Source of the DNA: Schaedlerella arabinosiphila
GTDB lineage: Bacteria; Bacillota; Clostridia; Lachnospirales; Lachnospiraceae
Direction of reading: 5' to 3'
Assembly: GCF_003885045.1 (NCBI RefSeq)
Contig: NZ_RHJS01000002.1
Coordinates: 5,201,302-5,265,301, forward strand
Length of the DNA stretch: 64,000 bases
The notes below the pieces were generated by a model. It had not been told where the DNA came from. It searched no databases and was given only the letters and a program-made list of their open reading frames with translations. This document shows positions 7,994-16,320 of this stretch, piece by piece. Both the position numbers and the translations under genes were made by a program. Every line of letters starts with the position of its first letter. The stretch's first letter is position 1.

Positions 7994-8012
7994 ACGAAAA
8001 ATAGTCTGTCAA
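7984..8012 (-). promoter_or_regulatory. Sigma-A promoter of the hydrogenase operon
   Basis: On the minus strand TTGACA (8012-8007), a 17-bp spacer and TAATTT (7989-7984). A perfect -35 and ideal spacing lie 47 bp upstream of the flavoprotein start, with a dyad operator over the -10. Confidence 0.7.
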
Positions 8013-8159
8013 CATTTGTTATTATTAAGACAATGCTGATAAATAATTAACTATAAACTGTCTTTTTCGTGAAATATTTGCCATAATTCGGGAGTTTTTG
8101 CGAAAGTGTAAAAAAATGATCTGTAAAAAATGAATAAAGATTGATAAAAATTTATTTTA

Positions 8160-8188
8160 TTGACAAAAATTTTGAAATTTGATATGAT
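8160..8188 (+). promoter_or_regulatory. Strong sigma-A promoter of the truncated SDR gene
   Basis: TTGACA (8160-8165), exactly 17 bp, then TATGAT (8183-8188), 46 bp before the SDR ATG. It is intact although the gene it served is now a fragment. Confidence 0.8.
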
Positions 8189-8233
8189 CGGTCGCAAGAC
8201 ATCAGGAAACAAAAATGGAATGGAGGTAATTTT

Positions 8234-8480
8234 ATGCAGCATTTACGAAGGATGGAAGACAGAGTGGTTATGCTGACCGGAGGAGGCGGCGGGATCGCCA
8301 GAGGGGTGGCCCGTGCATTTGCAGATGAAGGGGCAAGCCTGATCCTGACCGATATTTTCCCGGACGGGATGGAACGGACGAAGCGGGAGCAGGAGGAGGA
8401 TTATGGGGCAAAGGTGCTCATCCTCCTGGCGGACGGCTCCAAGGAGAATGAGATAAAGGCGGCTGTGGAAGCCGTGCCGC
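8234..8480 (+). pseudogene. Truncated short-chain dehydrogenase/reductase (SDR) N-terminus
   Basis: About 80 residues of a classical SDR: a Rossmann start (VVMLTGGGGGIARGVARAFA, the TGxxxGIG nucleotide motif) and acidic LILTDIF after beta-2. A region ending AAVEAV follows, just where the NNAG strand would begin. The catalytic Ser-Tyr-Lys part is absent. An open frame runs on to 8653 only by reading antisense through the end of the lacI-family gene, with no SDR similarity. GGAGG lies seven to eleven bases before ATG 8234 and the promoter is perfect. A deletion joined it to the 3' end of the LacI gene at about 8480-8494. The full gene was probably a target of that regulator. Confidence 0.8.
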
Positions 8481-8493
8481 CTTCTGAACGGCC

Positions 8494-9483
8494 TTATGTG
8501 CTTTCGCGTTCTACAATGTCTGACAGCAGCATGATCTTCCGCGGGTTCTGCCGCCCTTCGATGGCGTCGATCAGGATTCTTGCCGCTTCGGATGCCATTT
8601 CCGTCATCTTGTTATCCAGTGAGGTGAAACGGGGGCAGCTCAATTCTCCGTAGATGGTATTGTCGATCCCGATGACTGCCATTTCATCCGGAATCCGGAC
8701 GCCTGCGTCCCAGAAGGCGCGCATCCCGCCTGCAGCAACCAGGTCTTCAGAATAGATCACGCTCTGAATGTCCGGATGCCGGCTTAATAACTGCCGGGTC
8801 AGTTCATATCCGCTTTCCCTGGAGGGCTCTCCGCCCAGGATTACCAGGGAGTCTTCGGAACGGCCGCAGCGGAGCATGGCGCGCTTGAACCCTTTGAGCT
8901 TTTCATGGCTGCTGGGGGTGTCCAGTTCTCCGATAAACGCGGCATTTCCTTTTCCTTTTTTGACCAGCAGGTCTACGCAGTGCTCCACACCGTCGCATTC
9001 GTCTACCAGGACGCAGTATACGTTTGGCAGGTCGAAGCGTCCGTTGGCAAACACCACGGGGATATTTGCAAAATGCTCCCGGATGCCGTTTTCCACCTCC
9101 TCATTCTGAAAGACGGAGCCTACCATCAGGACACCGTCCACCCGGCGCTGCTCCAGGATGCGGATGGCTTCGAGCATTTCCCCGGCATGGGAACCGGCGT
9201 TCAGGATAATGCCGCAGTAGCCTTTCCCGCGGAGATATTTTTCCACGGCATAGGTCAGGTCGGTGTGGTGCGCGCTTCGGATATCCGCCAGCAGGATGCC
9301 GATCAGCCGGGTATTCTTATTGACCAGACCCCGGGCGTTCTCGTCGGGGGTGTAGTTGTGCTCTTTCAGCAGGGCTTTCACTTTTTCCCGCGTGGCTTCC
9401 CGGATTCCCGGCTTGTTGTTGATCACGCGTGATACGGTGCTTGCGGATACGCCGGCAAGCTCGGCAATATCGTAGATTGTCAT
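8494..9483 (-). CDS. LacI-family transcriptional regulator
   Basis: A 329-residue repressor with the canonical N-terminal HTH and hinge (MTIYDIAELAGVSASTVSRV, residues 1-20; NARGLV hinge near 50). A periplasmic-binding-protein-like sugar sensor domain with VIGIDNT near residue 270 follows. Length is normal. An AAGGAG ribosome site precedes the ATG. It is convergent with the SDR fragment and seems to have lost its neighbouring target genes. It could bind the GCAATCGATTGC operators at 1.2-1.4 kb, but nothing in the window proves this. Effector unknown. Confidence 0.9.
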   Translation of the reverse strand: MTIYDIAELAGVSASTVSRVINNKPGIREATREKVKALLKEHNYTPDENARGLVNKNTRLIGILLADIRSAHHTDLTYAVEKYLRGKGYCGIILNAGSHAGEMLEAIRILEQRRVDGVLMVGSVFQNEEVENGIREHFANIPVVFANGRFDLPNVYCVLVDECDGVEHCVDLLVKKGKGNAAFIGELDTPSSHEKLKGFKRAMLRCGRSEDSLVILGGEPSRESGYELTRQLLSRHPDIQSVIYSEDLVAAGGMRAFWDAGVRIPDEMAVIGIDNTIYGELSCPRFTSLDNKMTEMASEAARILIDAIEGRQNPRKIMLLSDIVEREST

Positions 9484-9521
9484 GATGCTCTCCTTGTTAT
9501 TGAGTTACAGGGTACATCTGG

Positions 9522-9980
9522 TCATGGTGTGCTCTGTAACCCTGCTGTTCTGTGAAACTGCTCTTTGTCCAGGGGCTGGATGCGTTCGCTTTCTGCCAGG
9601 TAAATGTGCTTTTTGTACAGCTCGGCAATGACAGATGCGAGCTGCGCGTATGCGCCGGAAAAGTTCAGCCCGTCCACACTTCGAAAGGACAGAAACAGTG
9701 TGGGATATTGATTCATCCATTGCCTGCAGAGCTCTTTATTTTTCATAACAGACAGCCCCTCGAATAAAGCGCGGCTGTTTTTCTGTATGTCAAAAAATTC
9801 TGACAGCATACTCATACCAAGTGTTTTTCCGAAACGGCGGGGCCGTGTGATCAATGTAACTTTTGTACTTTGTGTTTTCAATAATTGCTCAATCAGAGAG
9901 GACTTATCAATGAAGTAGCTGCCTTTTCTTCTGATCTCGGCAAAGTTAGAGGTCCCGACAGGGATATTTATGGTATTCAT
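9522..9980 (-). pseudogene. N-terminal fragment of an AAA-ATPase-like/DUF1703 protein
   Basis: About 145 residues match the start of the AAA-ATPase_like plus PDDEXK_9 (DUF1703) family: PVGTSNFAEIR, YFIDKSSLI, then the Walker A-containing TLITRPRRFGKTLGMSML (about residues 42-59). The Walker B and nuclease parts are missing; the frame ends soon after LDKEQF and runs into the lacI-family gene. AGGAGA lies before the ATG, so the beginning is intact. A second, complementary fragment of the same family lies immediately upstream on the same strand. Confidence 0.8.
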
Positions 9981-10064
9981 AGGCGTTCTCCTTCTGCTGT
10001 CATCAGGATAAAACAGGGGCGGTGCGTATATGGGTATGCCACACCCGCATTTTTAATGATCGTG

Positions 10065-11406
10065 TCACACACTTTCCATACAGTATGATATTCGGCATGT
10101 TTTTTTATAACATGCGATACCGTATTTGTGGATCGTCTGCATTCCATCCTGCTTCAGAACCTCGATATACCCGCCCTTTCCAATCTGCTCCATTGCTTTG
10201 GAGCAGGCCGGATCATACTGTCCGTTTTCTGCATATTTTACCTCAATTACGCAGCCGACCCTGGCTGCTGGGATTTCCAGCCGAATATCTGTGTAGCCTA
10301 TACCGGATTCCGCATTCGACTTGATACTCCAACTGCCTTCCGCGCGCAATAGTCCAAGCAGCATTCCGTGATAAAAGCAGACACTTGGGTTCTGTTTTTT
10401 GGAACCCTTAGTGATCGCTTTCCCTGTGGGCAAGTTTTCTTTCATTTCCTTCTTCACATAAGTATCCCGGATGCTGATAGAATCGGACATAAATTCATTA
10501 AATAATCTCTGCACTTCCTTATATTCTCCGGTTTTTACCGCATCGCAGAAAGCCTTCCACCGGGTTGTATCACTTACGATCTTTACTTTAAACCAGGAGC
10601 GAATCCGCTTTTCATAGATCCCCAGCACTTCCCGATTCGGAATTATAAGCTTGTGAACTCCGTTTTCCGGCAGTTCGGCATCGGTCAGATATCCTGCCGC
10701 AAGCAGCACGCTCCACAGATAGGTCTGGCGCACCTCCTGATCTTCGCTGTCCAGATCCGTATAGGTCAGCTCAGGGACCAGAACTTTTTCCACAGACTCA
10801 CCGGAAATCAGGGCTTCGATCTCACTTTTTGTTGTTTCCGTTGCGGTTTCGAGGATGTTCTGTACGATTGCGTTGCTGCTGCTGTTTTCCCAGTGGGCTT
10901 CCATAGGGGCATTGGCACGTGCCCGAAGTTTATCACATTGGTTAATGACATCCCATGGGCAGTACACGTCTGTATTTCCAAAACGATATCCGTCATACCA
11001 TTCCTTAATTTGTGCGAAAGAAGCTTCCAGTCCATAGTAACACAGCATATCCTTTACTTCATCATCAGTAAAACCGAAATATTCCGCAAAGTCTACGTCG
11101 GAAATGGCTCGCACCTTAAAATTATTCAGCCCTGTAAATATACTCTCCCTGGCGATTCGAAGGCATCCTGTAATGACGGCAAAATACAGATTCCCATTTG
11201 TCTTAAACACCTGGCTGAACAGGGAGCGGATTAGATTGACCATCTCCGGGTAATAGCCGTATTGGTAAGCTTTATCCAGAGGAACGTCGTACTCGTCGAT
11301 TAAAACGATCACGGATAAAGCCTGTTTTGTCTACATAGTAGAAACCATCCCTCTGAAAATCTTTAAAAAATTCAATTCCGATGGGGAGTTTTTTCTTCAA
11401 TTCCAT
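10065..11406 (-). pseudogene. AAA-ATPase-like/DUF1703 (PDDEXK_9) gene with internal deletion
   Basis: The start is intact: GGAGGTG precedes ATG 11406, which encodes MELKKKLPIGIEFF and YYVDKTGFIRD, the family N-terminus. Near 11310 the sequence jumps, with a frame change, to VIVLIDEYDVPLDKAY (Walker B). About 100 residues carrying Walker A are lost. The remainder (415 codons) is a full C-terminal half ending in a PD-(D/E)XK-like core (YTDIRLEIP, then VIEVKYAENG). Related proteins are abundant in clostridia and Bacteroidetes and are of uncertain function. Without Walker A the ATPase cannot work. The nuclease-like half might still be translated from an internal start. Confidence 0.8.
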
Positions 11407-11553
11407 GCTGGCTTCACCTCCAAAGCAATTCTGTTTCTGCTGGGATACCCAAAGTGCATTTTACTATAACTATGCTTATTTTATAAAGTATAACAACTCC
11501 GGGCAGATGATTCAATAGTAATCTTTCATTTGGAAATTGCCGGCTGTTTATAA

Positions 11554-11565
11554 TTTAAACGAAAC
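11554..11565. promoter_or_regulatory. Candidate operator motif TTTAAACGAAAC
   Basis: A TAAACGAAA core that recurs at 12872-12883 and 12923-12933 in front of the symporter gene. All three sit beside the lacI-family gene at 11702, which suggests a shared operator for auto- and target regulation. It is not a perfect palindrome. Confidence 0.3.
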
Positions 11566-11569
11566 AGAG

Positions 11570-11598
11570 TTGAAACCTTCGGCCGTTTTTACTATAAT
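11570..11598 (+). promoter_or_regulatory. Sigma-A promoter of the second lacI-family gene
   Basis: TTGAAA (11570-11575), 17 bp, TATAAT (11593-11598), about 100 bp before the GTG start. The rest of the 11407-11701 gap is AT-rich and holds no clear gene. Confidence 0.65.
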
Positions 11599-11701
11599 GA
11601 AACATATTTATAGACAGTTGTTCAGGCAGAGTTTTCGTATTCGGAGTTTCATATGCGTGAATCGTTCATGCATGTTTCCGAAAAGAACAGAGGTGTTGAT
11701 T

Positions 11702-12727
11702 GTGAAGATAAAAATGGCAGATGTGGCGAGGTATCTTGGAATATCGAAGGCAACGGTATCCCTGGCTGTCAACGGCAAGCCGGGGGTGAACGAGCAGACA
11801 AGGCAGAGGATACTCCAGTGCATTGAGGAAATGGAAAAAAATGAGGGAGCCATGCCGGAGAAGGCAGCGCCGGAACCGGCGCGGGCCTTCCGGATCATAA
11901 AGGTTGTGATCATCAATCATAGAAAGCAGGTGGTCTGCGATCCGGAGCTGGATCTCTGGTCGGAGGTGCTCAGCACGTTTGACTCGGAGGCCCGGAAGAG
12001 GGGGTATCTGTACGGGCTCACATATTTAAACGAAACGGACGGCAACCTCCAGGATATCATAGAGGAGTGCAACCTGGATATGGTGGCAGGCGTGATCCTG
12101 TTCGGGACGGAGATGAACGCGGCGGATCATGAGATCATCCGCCGGATCTGCAAGCCTCTGGTTATCTATGATTACGAGATGCCGGACGGCTCCTATAGTT
12201 CGGTCTGCATCGACAATGCAAGGGCCGTGGAAATGGGGCTGGAGCTTTTGAAAACGGCCGGGGCCTCGGATATCCGTTATTTCGGAACAGGAAAGGACAT
12301 TTATAATTTTCAGAAACGCAGGGAGGCATTCCGGAACACCCTGCTCAAATGGGAGGAATTTCCGAAGAAGGATGCTCTGGTTCTGCTGGGAAATTCGGTG
12401 GGCGAGATCACGGAGCGGGCCGCGGAGCATCTAAGTTCCCATAAGGTGCCGGACGGGATTATTACGGAAAATTATCAGGTATCGATCGGCGTACTGACAG
12501 CCCTGCGGAAGCTGGGAATCCGGGTGCCGAAAGAACTAAAGCTTGTAGGGATCGACGAGGTGCCGGAGTATGCCGTGCCGGATGTCAGGCTGACCCAGGT
12601 GAAGATCCCCCATGTAGAGCGGGCGGCAGTAGCCATGAGCCTGCTGGATCGGGAAATAAGGGGAGAGTGGGCTACCTGCATCCGGGTATTTGCCGTGCCG
12701 GAATTGCTTCCGGGGAAGAGTGTATAA
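11702..12727 (+). CDS. LacI-family transcriptional regulator of the symporter/glycosidase locus
   Basis: A LacI/GalR-type repressor: HTH ADVARYLGISKATVSLAVNG at residues 6-25, then a sugar-sensing periplasmic-binding fold with VGIDEVPEYAVPDV near residue 280. I chose GTG 11702 because AGAGGTG lies six bases before it and the HTH begins at once. The open frame reaches back to 11537 but those 55 residues are not LacI-like and overlap the promoter. Length is 341 residues. It lies just upstream of, and parallel to, a GPH symporter and an apiosidase-like glycosidase, which it probably controls in response to an oligosaccharide. Confidence 0.88.
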   Translation: MKIKMADVARYLGISKATVSLAVNGKPGVNEQTRQRILQCIEEMEKNEGAMPEKAAPEPARAFRIIKVVIINHRKQVVCDPELDLWSEVLSTFDSEARKRGYLYGLTYLNETDGNLQDIIEECNLDMVAGVILFGTEMNAADHEIIRRICKPLVIYDYEMPDGSYSSVCIDNARAVEMGLELLKTAGASDIRYFGTGKDIYNFQKRREAFRNTLLKWEEFPKKDALVLLGNSVGEITERAAEHLSSHKVPDGIITENYQVSIGVLTALRKLGIRVPKELKLVGIDEVPEYAVPDVRLTQVKIPHVERAAVAMSLLDREIRGEWATCIRVFAVPELLPGKSV

Positions 12728-12730
12728 ACG

Positions 12731-12824
12731 TATTCCCAAGGGCACCCCATTATGGCCATTCGGCCGTTTCACAAGGTATACCCAAGGGCATCCCATTATG
12801 GCCATACGGCTGTTTCATAATGTA
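12731..12824. repeat. REP-like intergenic repeat, two tandem copies
   Basis: Two copies of a ~46-bp unit (CCCAAGGGC-A/T-CCCATTATGG, then CCAT-T/A-CGGC-C/T-GTTTCA) run head to tail after the lacI stop. The same unit in opposite orientation is at 38456-38520 and 18815-18861, with a short remnant at 17203-17220. The dyad GGCCATTCGGCC and GGTATACC are internal palindromes. Confidence 0.8.
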
Positions 12825-12857
12825 TGCTTCGTGTCCATTCTGCGGTCTGTAAAATCG

Positions 12858-12894
12858 GCTTTTAAACATAATTAAACGAAAAATGTTTAAAAGC
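12858..12894. terminator. Perfect 12-bp stem hairpin after lacI-2
   Basis: GCTTTTAAACAT and ATGTTTAAAAGC flank a 13-nt loop containing TTAAACGAAAAA. TGATTTATTTTTG follows. It may terminate lacI transcription, or be a symmetrical operator for the downstream promoter. Confidence 0.5.
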
Positions 12895-12978
12895 TGATTT
12901 ATTTTTGTAATATTATCATAAAATAAACGAAACTTTATTATAAAATACGCTGAAAAGTTTAAAAATAAACAAAAGTGG

Positions 12979-13007
12979 TTGAAAAATAAGTTTAAAACAA
13001 ATATAAT
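12979..13007 (+). promoter_or_regulatory. Sigma-A promoter of the GPH symporter
   Basis: TTGAAA (12979-12984), 17 bp, TATAAT (13002-13007), 89 bp before the ATG. TAAACGAAA motifs at 12872 and 12923 lie upstream, consistent with LacI-family control. Confidence 0.7.
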
Positions 13008-13095
13008 ATGTTTATAAAGTTTAGCCGGTTAAACAAATAAAATTTTGAACAGTCATTAGCAACAGCAGAAGAAGGAAAGAGAAAGGATAAAACAG

Positions 13096-14466
13096 ATGAA
13101 AACAAATTTAAATGCCTATGAAGGCGAGAATCGTTCTCTTCATATGAAAGAGCGGATTGGCTATGGTGTCGGTGATTTTGCCAACAATATGATGTACACC
13201 CCGGTAAACTCATTTTTCACCTATTTCCTGACAAATGTGGCAGGTCTTGGTGCGGGAGTTGTGGGAACTCTGCTTCTAGCTTCCCGTTTGATGGACGGCG
13301 TCAGTGACCTGATTGTGGGAACTTTTATGGAAAAGATCCACAGCAGGCATGGAAAAGCACGTCCCTGGCTTCTCTGGTGGTGCATCCCCTTTGCTGTTTC
13401 ACTGGTACTGATGTTCAGCGCCCCCGATTTTGGGACGACGGGAAAGATTGTATATGCTTTTTTGACCTACAATCTGGCAGTCACGATCGTGTATACGGCT
13501 ATCAATCTTCCATTCGGTTCCCTGGCGGCATTGATGACCAAGAACCAGACGGAACGGGGCTATCTGAACATTTCCAAGATGATCTTTGCCTTTGGGGGCG
13601 GTATGGTGGTCAATGCGGCGACCCTCCCGCTGGTTGCTTTTTTCGGAAATGATTCCGCCGCGTGGCAGAAAACATTTCTGGTATACGGCGCGGCAGCGAT
13701 CGTACTTTTCCTGGTCGTGTTCTTCACAACGAAAGAAGCAGTGACGGAGACAGCCGAGGAAAACGGCAAGGTGGAAAAGGTCAGCATCAGAGATGCGCTG
13801 CTGAGCCTGCTGAAAAATAAATACTGGATTCAGCTTCTGGCAATCTTCTTTTTGAACAGTACGGTCAATGCATTTATCGGTGTCAATGTATATTACGCGC
13901 AGTATATCATGGATGATACTACGCTGGTAGGAACCCTGTCATTGTTCCAGAATATCGCTTCCTTCGTGGCATTTGCGGCCTGCACAATGATTATCCGCAA
14001 GGTGGGCAAGCAGCGGATTGCCGTCGGCGGCGTGGCAATTTCCTTCATCGGATATGCGATGGTATTGCTGAATCCTACCAGCTATGCGATCTTGTATACG
14101 GCCGCTGTAGTCAAAGGGATCGGAAATGCGGCTCTGTCCGGCGTCATGTATGGTATGCTGGCAGATACGGTGGAATACAACGACTGGCATTCCGGCATCC
14201 GGGCGGAGGGCCTGGTATTCAGCGCCAATTCCATCGGACAGAAGGTTGGCTCCGGTATCGGCTCCGCCGTACTTGGCTGGGTGCTTGCGGCATTCGGATT
14301 TGTGAGCTCCTCGGTATCCCAGCCGGCATCCGCAATCAGCGGGATTCGGGTGATCTTCCTGTACGTTCCGCTGGCAGTATTTGCGGCAATGTTTGTAATC
14401 CTGCTATTCTATAAATTGGATAAGGAATATGACGGAATCGTGAAAGATCTGGAAAAACGCGGATGA
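13096..14466 (+). CDS. GPH-family glycoside:cation symporter (MelB-like, MFS_2)
   Basis: A 456-residue integral membrane transporter with about 12 hydrophobic segments. GPH hallmarks are ERIGYGVGDFANNMMY at the start of TM1, SRLMDGVSDLIVGTFMEK between TM2 and TM3 (cation/sugar-binding Asp residues), and GKARPWLLW after it. MYGMLADTVEYNDWHSGIRAEG near residue 360 is the family loop. It should import a glycoside, pentoside or hexuronide with Na+ or H+. AAAGGA precedes the ATG. It sits between its presumed LacI regulator and an apiosidase-like glycosidase, so the substrate may be a short plant-derived glycoside. Confidence 0.9.
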   Translation: MKTNLNAYEGENRSLHMKERIGYGVGDFANNMMYTPVNSFFTYFLTNVAGLGAGVVGTLLLASRLMDGVSDLIVGTFMEKIHSRHGKARPWLLWWCIPFAVSLVLMFSAPDFGTTGKIVYAFLTYNLAVTIVYTAINLPFGSLAALMTKNQTERGYLNISKMIFAFGGGMVVNAATLPLVAFFGNDSAAWQKTFLVYGAAAIVLFLVVFFTTKEAVTETAEENGKVEKVSIRDALLSLLKNKYWIQLLAIFFLNSTVNAFIGVNVYYAQYIMDDTTLVGTLSLFQNIASFVAFAACTMIIRKVGKQRIAVGGVAISFIGYAMVLLNPTSYAILYTAAVVKGIGNAALSGVMYGMLADTVEYNDWHSGIRAEGLVFSANSIGQKVGSGIGSAVLGWVLAAFGFVSSSVSQPASAISGIRVIFLYVPLAVFAAMFVILLFYKLDKEYDGIVKDLEKRG

Positions 14467-14534
14467 TCTGCCGGATTGCAGACGCGCAGTCGGAAAAATT
14501 TTCAGCAGAATTTATATTAAAGGAGACAGAGAAC

Positions 14535-16028
14535 ATGACAGAGCAATATAAAATTTTTGAAGAAAATCTGACAGGAACCGCCCAGGGCAATCCCTATACG
14601 GATATTTGGCTGAAGGCTGCATTTAAAAATGATTCGGAAACAGTCGAAGTGAATGGTTTTTACTGCGGGGACGGCAATTACAGAGTGCGCTTTATGCCTG
14701 CAGAGCCGGGTACATGGACGGCAGTCACGCGATCCAATGATCCCATGCTGAACGGCCGCAGGCTGGTCTGTGAATGTACTCCTGCGTCGGAGGGCAATCA
14801 CGGCCGGGTTCTGCGGAAAGATGAGGTGTATCCCCAGAGTGCCTGTACAGAGGAAGACCGGTTTCACTTTTCATACGAGGACGGCTCCAGGTTCCAGCCC
14901 TTCGGCACGACCTGCTATGCATGGATCAACCAGCCCGGGGATATCCAGGAGCAGACGCTGGAAACGCTGAAAAGCTCCTGCTTTAACAAAGTGCGGATGT
15001 GTATTTTCCCGAAGTTTTACACGTACAACACTGCCGATCCGGAATTTTATGCCTTTGAAGGCAATGAAGCGGAAGGCTTCGATCATACCCGGTTTAACCC
15101 GGTTTTCTGGGACAATCTGGAGAAACGGATCAGGCAGCTTGACGAGCTGGGAATTGAAGCGGATCTCATTCTGCTGCACCCCTATGACAAATGGGGATTT
15201 GCGAAAATGGACCGGGAGACGGATGTGTTTTACCTGAAATACGCGGTGGACCGGCTGTGCCATTTTAAGAATGTATGGTGGGCGCTGGCAAATGAGTTTG
15301 ACCTGCTTCCCTGGAAATCCGTGGAGGACTGGGAACTGTACGCGCGGACCGTTATGTGCAGGGATTCATACGGCCATCTGCGTTCTATCCACAACTGTGT
15401 GAAGCTTTACGACCATACCCGGCCGTGGATCACCCATGTGAGTATTCAGAGGATTGATGTCTACAAGACGGCGGAAGCGGTGAGCGAGTGGCGTCAGGAA
15501 TATCAGAAGCCTGTTGTGGTGGATGAATGTGCTTATGAGGGAAACATTAATTTCGGCTGGGGAAATATCACGGGCGAGGAAATGACCCGGCGGTTTTGGG
15601 AGGGATGTATCCGGGGCGGATACCTGTCCCACGGCGAGGTTTATGTACAGCATGAGCAGATCTGGTGGTCCCACGGCGGAAAGCTGCACGGCACCTGCCC
15701 GGAGCGGATCGCGTTCTTAAAGGGAATCATGGAGGATGTGCCGGAAGGGGCCGCGCCCTTGAAGCTGACGCCGGAAAACCATGAGGCCAACTGGGATGTG
15801 CCGTGCCTGTGCAGGGAAGAAGACCACTCCTACTATCTGTATTATTTCGGATTTTTCCAGCCGGCATTCCGTACCTATGAGCTGCCGGAGGGCTGCAGCT
15901 ACGAGATTGAACTGATCGATACCTGGGACATGACCGTGGAAAAGCTGCCGGGAACCTATGCGGGAAGCGTGCGGATTGAGCTGCCCCAGAAGCAGTATAT
16001 GGCAGTGCGGATGAGGAAAGTTTGTTAA
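14535..16028 (+). CDS. Apiosidase-like glycoside hydrolase (DUF5060-DUF4038-DUF5605)
   Basis: A 497-residue cytoplasmic TIM-barrel glycosidase. The N-terminal ~75 residues resemble the DUF5060 beta-domain (FYCGDGNYRVRFMPAEPGTW). The barrel (about 110-420) is of the DUF4038/apiosidase-like type: FGTTCYAWINQ, NKVRMCIFPKFY, LILLHPYDKWGF, WWALANEFDLL (probable acid/base Glu) and VVVDECAYEG (probable nucleophile Glu). The C-terminal ~75 residues fit DUF5605. AAAGGAGA precedes ATG 14535, 68 bp after the symporter. There is no signal peptide, matching intracellular cleavage of an imported glycoside. A decayed partial duplicate follows it. Confidence 0.82.
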   Translation: MTEQYKIFEENLTGTAQGNPYTDIWLKAAFKNDSETVEVNGFYCGDGNYRVRFMPAEPGTWTAVTRSNDPMLNGRRLVCECTPASEGNHGRVLRKDEVYPQSACTEEDRFHFSYEDGSRFQPFGTTCYAWINQPGDIQEQTLETLKSSCFNKVRMCIFPKFYTYNTADPEFYAFEGNEAEGFDHTRFNPVFWDNLEKRIRQLDELGIEADLILLHPYDKWGFAKMDRETDVFYLKYAVDRLCHFKNVWWALANEFDLLPWKSVEDWELYARTVMCRDSYGHLRSIHNCVKLYDHTRPWITHVSIQRIDVYKTAEAVSEWRQEYQKPVVVDECAYEGNINFGWGNITGEEMTRRFWEGCIRGGYLSHGEVYVQHEQIWWSHGGKLHGTCPERIAFLKGIMEDVPEGAAPLKLTPENHEANWDVPCLCREEDHSYYLYYFGFFQPAFRTYELPEGCSYEIELIDTWDMTVEKLPGTYAGSVRIELPQKQYMAVRMRKVC

Positions 16029-16046
16029 GGAGATAATGTGCCGGTA

Positions 16047-16181
16047 CCGGGGATATCCAGGAGCAGACGCTGGAAACTCTGAAAAGTGTCTGCTTTAACA
16101 AAGTACGGATGTATTTTACCTGAAATTCGTGGAGGACTGGAAGCTGTACGCGGCAGACTGTTGTGTGCGGGGGTTCCATAG
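16047..16181 (+). pseudogene. Remnant of a duplicated apiosidase-like gene
   Basis: Two collinear scraps of the preceding gene. About 16047-16117 matches about 14934-15005 (encoding the GDIQEQTLETLKS...NKVRM region). About 16118-16181 matches about 15309-15374 (encoding KSVEDWELYA onward). Matches are near-identical at nucleotide level with scattered changes, but the ~300 bp between the two blocks and everything outside are gone and the frame is broken. This points to a former tandem paralogue or partial duplication that has since decayed. Confidence 0.8.
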
Positions 16182-16243
16182 GAATAAGGTGGAAGGATGG
16201 GATACAGACATTTCCTCGACTCTGCGTATTCTTTTCATGCACA

Positions 16244-16272
16244 TTGAAATTATATGCATTATAGAGTAATAT
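16244..16272 (+). promoter_or_regulatory. Sigma-A promoter of the DUF4869-like gene
   Basis: TTGAAA (16244-16249), 17 bp, TAATAT (16267-16272), 49 bp before the start codon. Confidence 0.55.
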
Positions 16273-16320
16273 ATATTTTAAGAAGAAACGGTTTTGCAGA
16301 GCTTGGGAACAGGAGGACAT

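Noticed and set aside
8481..8653. Continuation of the SDR reading frame
   Set aside because: It reads the 3' end of the lacI-family gene on the wrong strand and has no SDR similarity.
11537..11701. A 55-residue N-terminal extension of the second LacI regulator
   Set aside because: It covers the promoter (TTGAAA-N17-TATAAT) and precedes the HTH, which in this family begins at the N-terminus; AGAGGTG supports GTG 11702.
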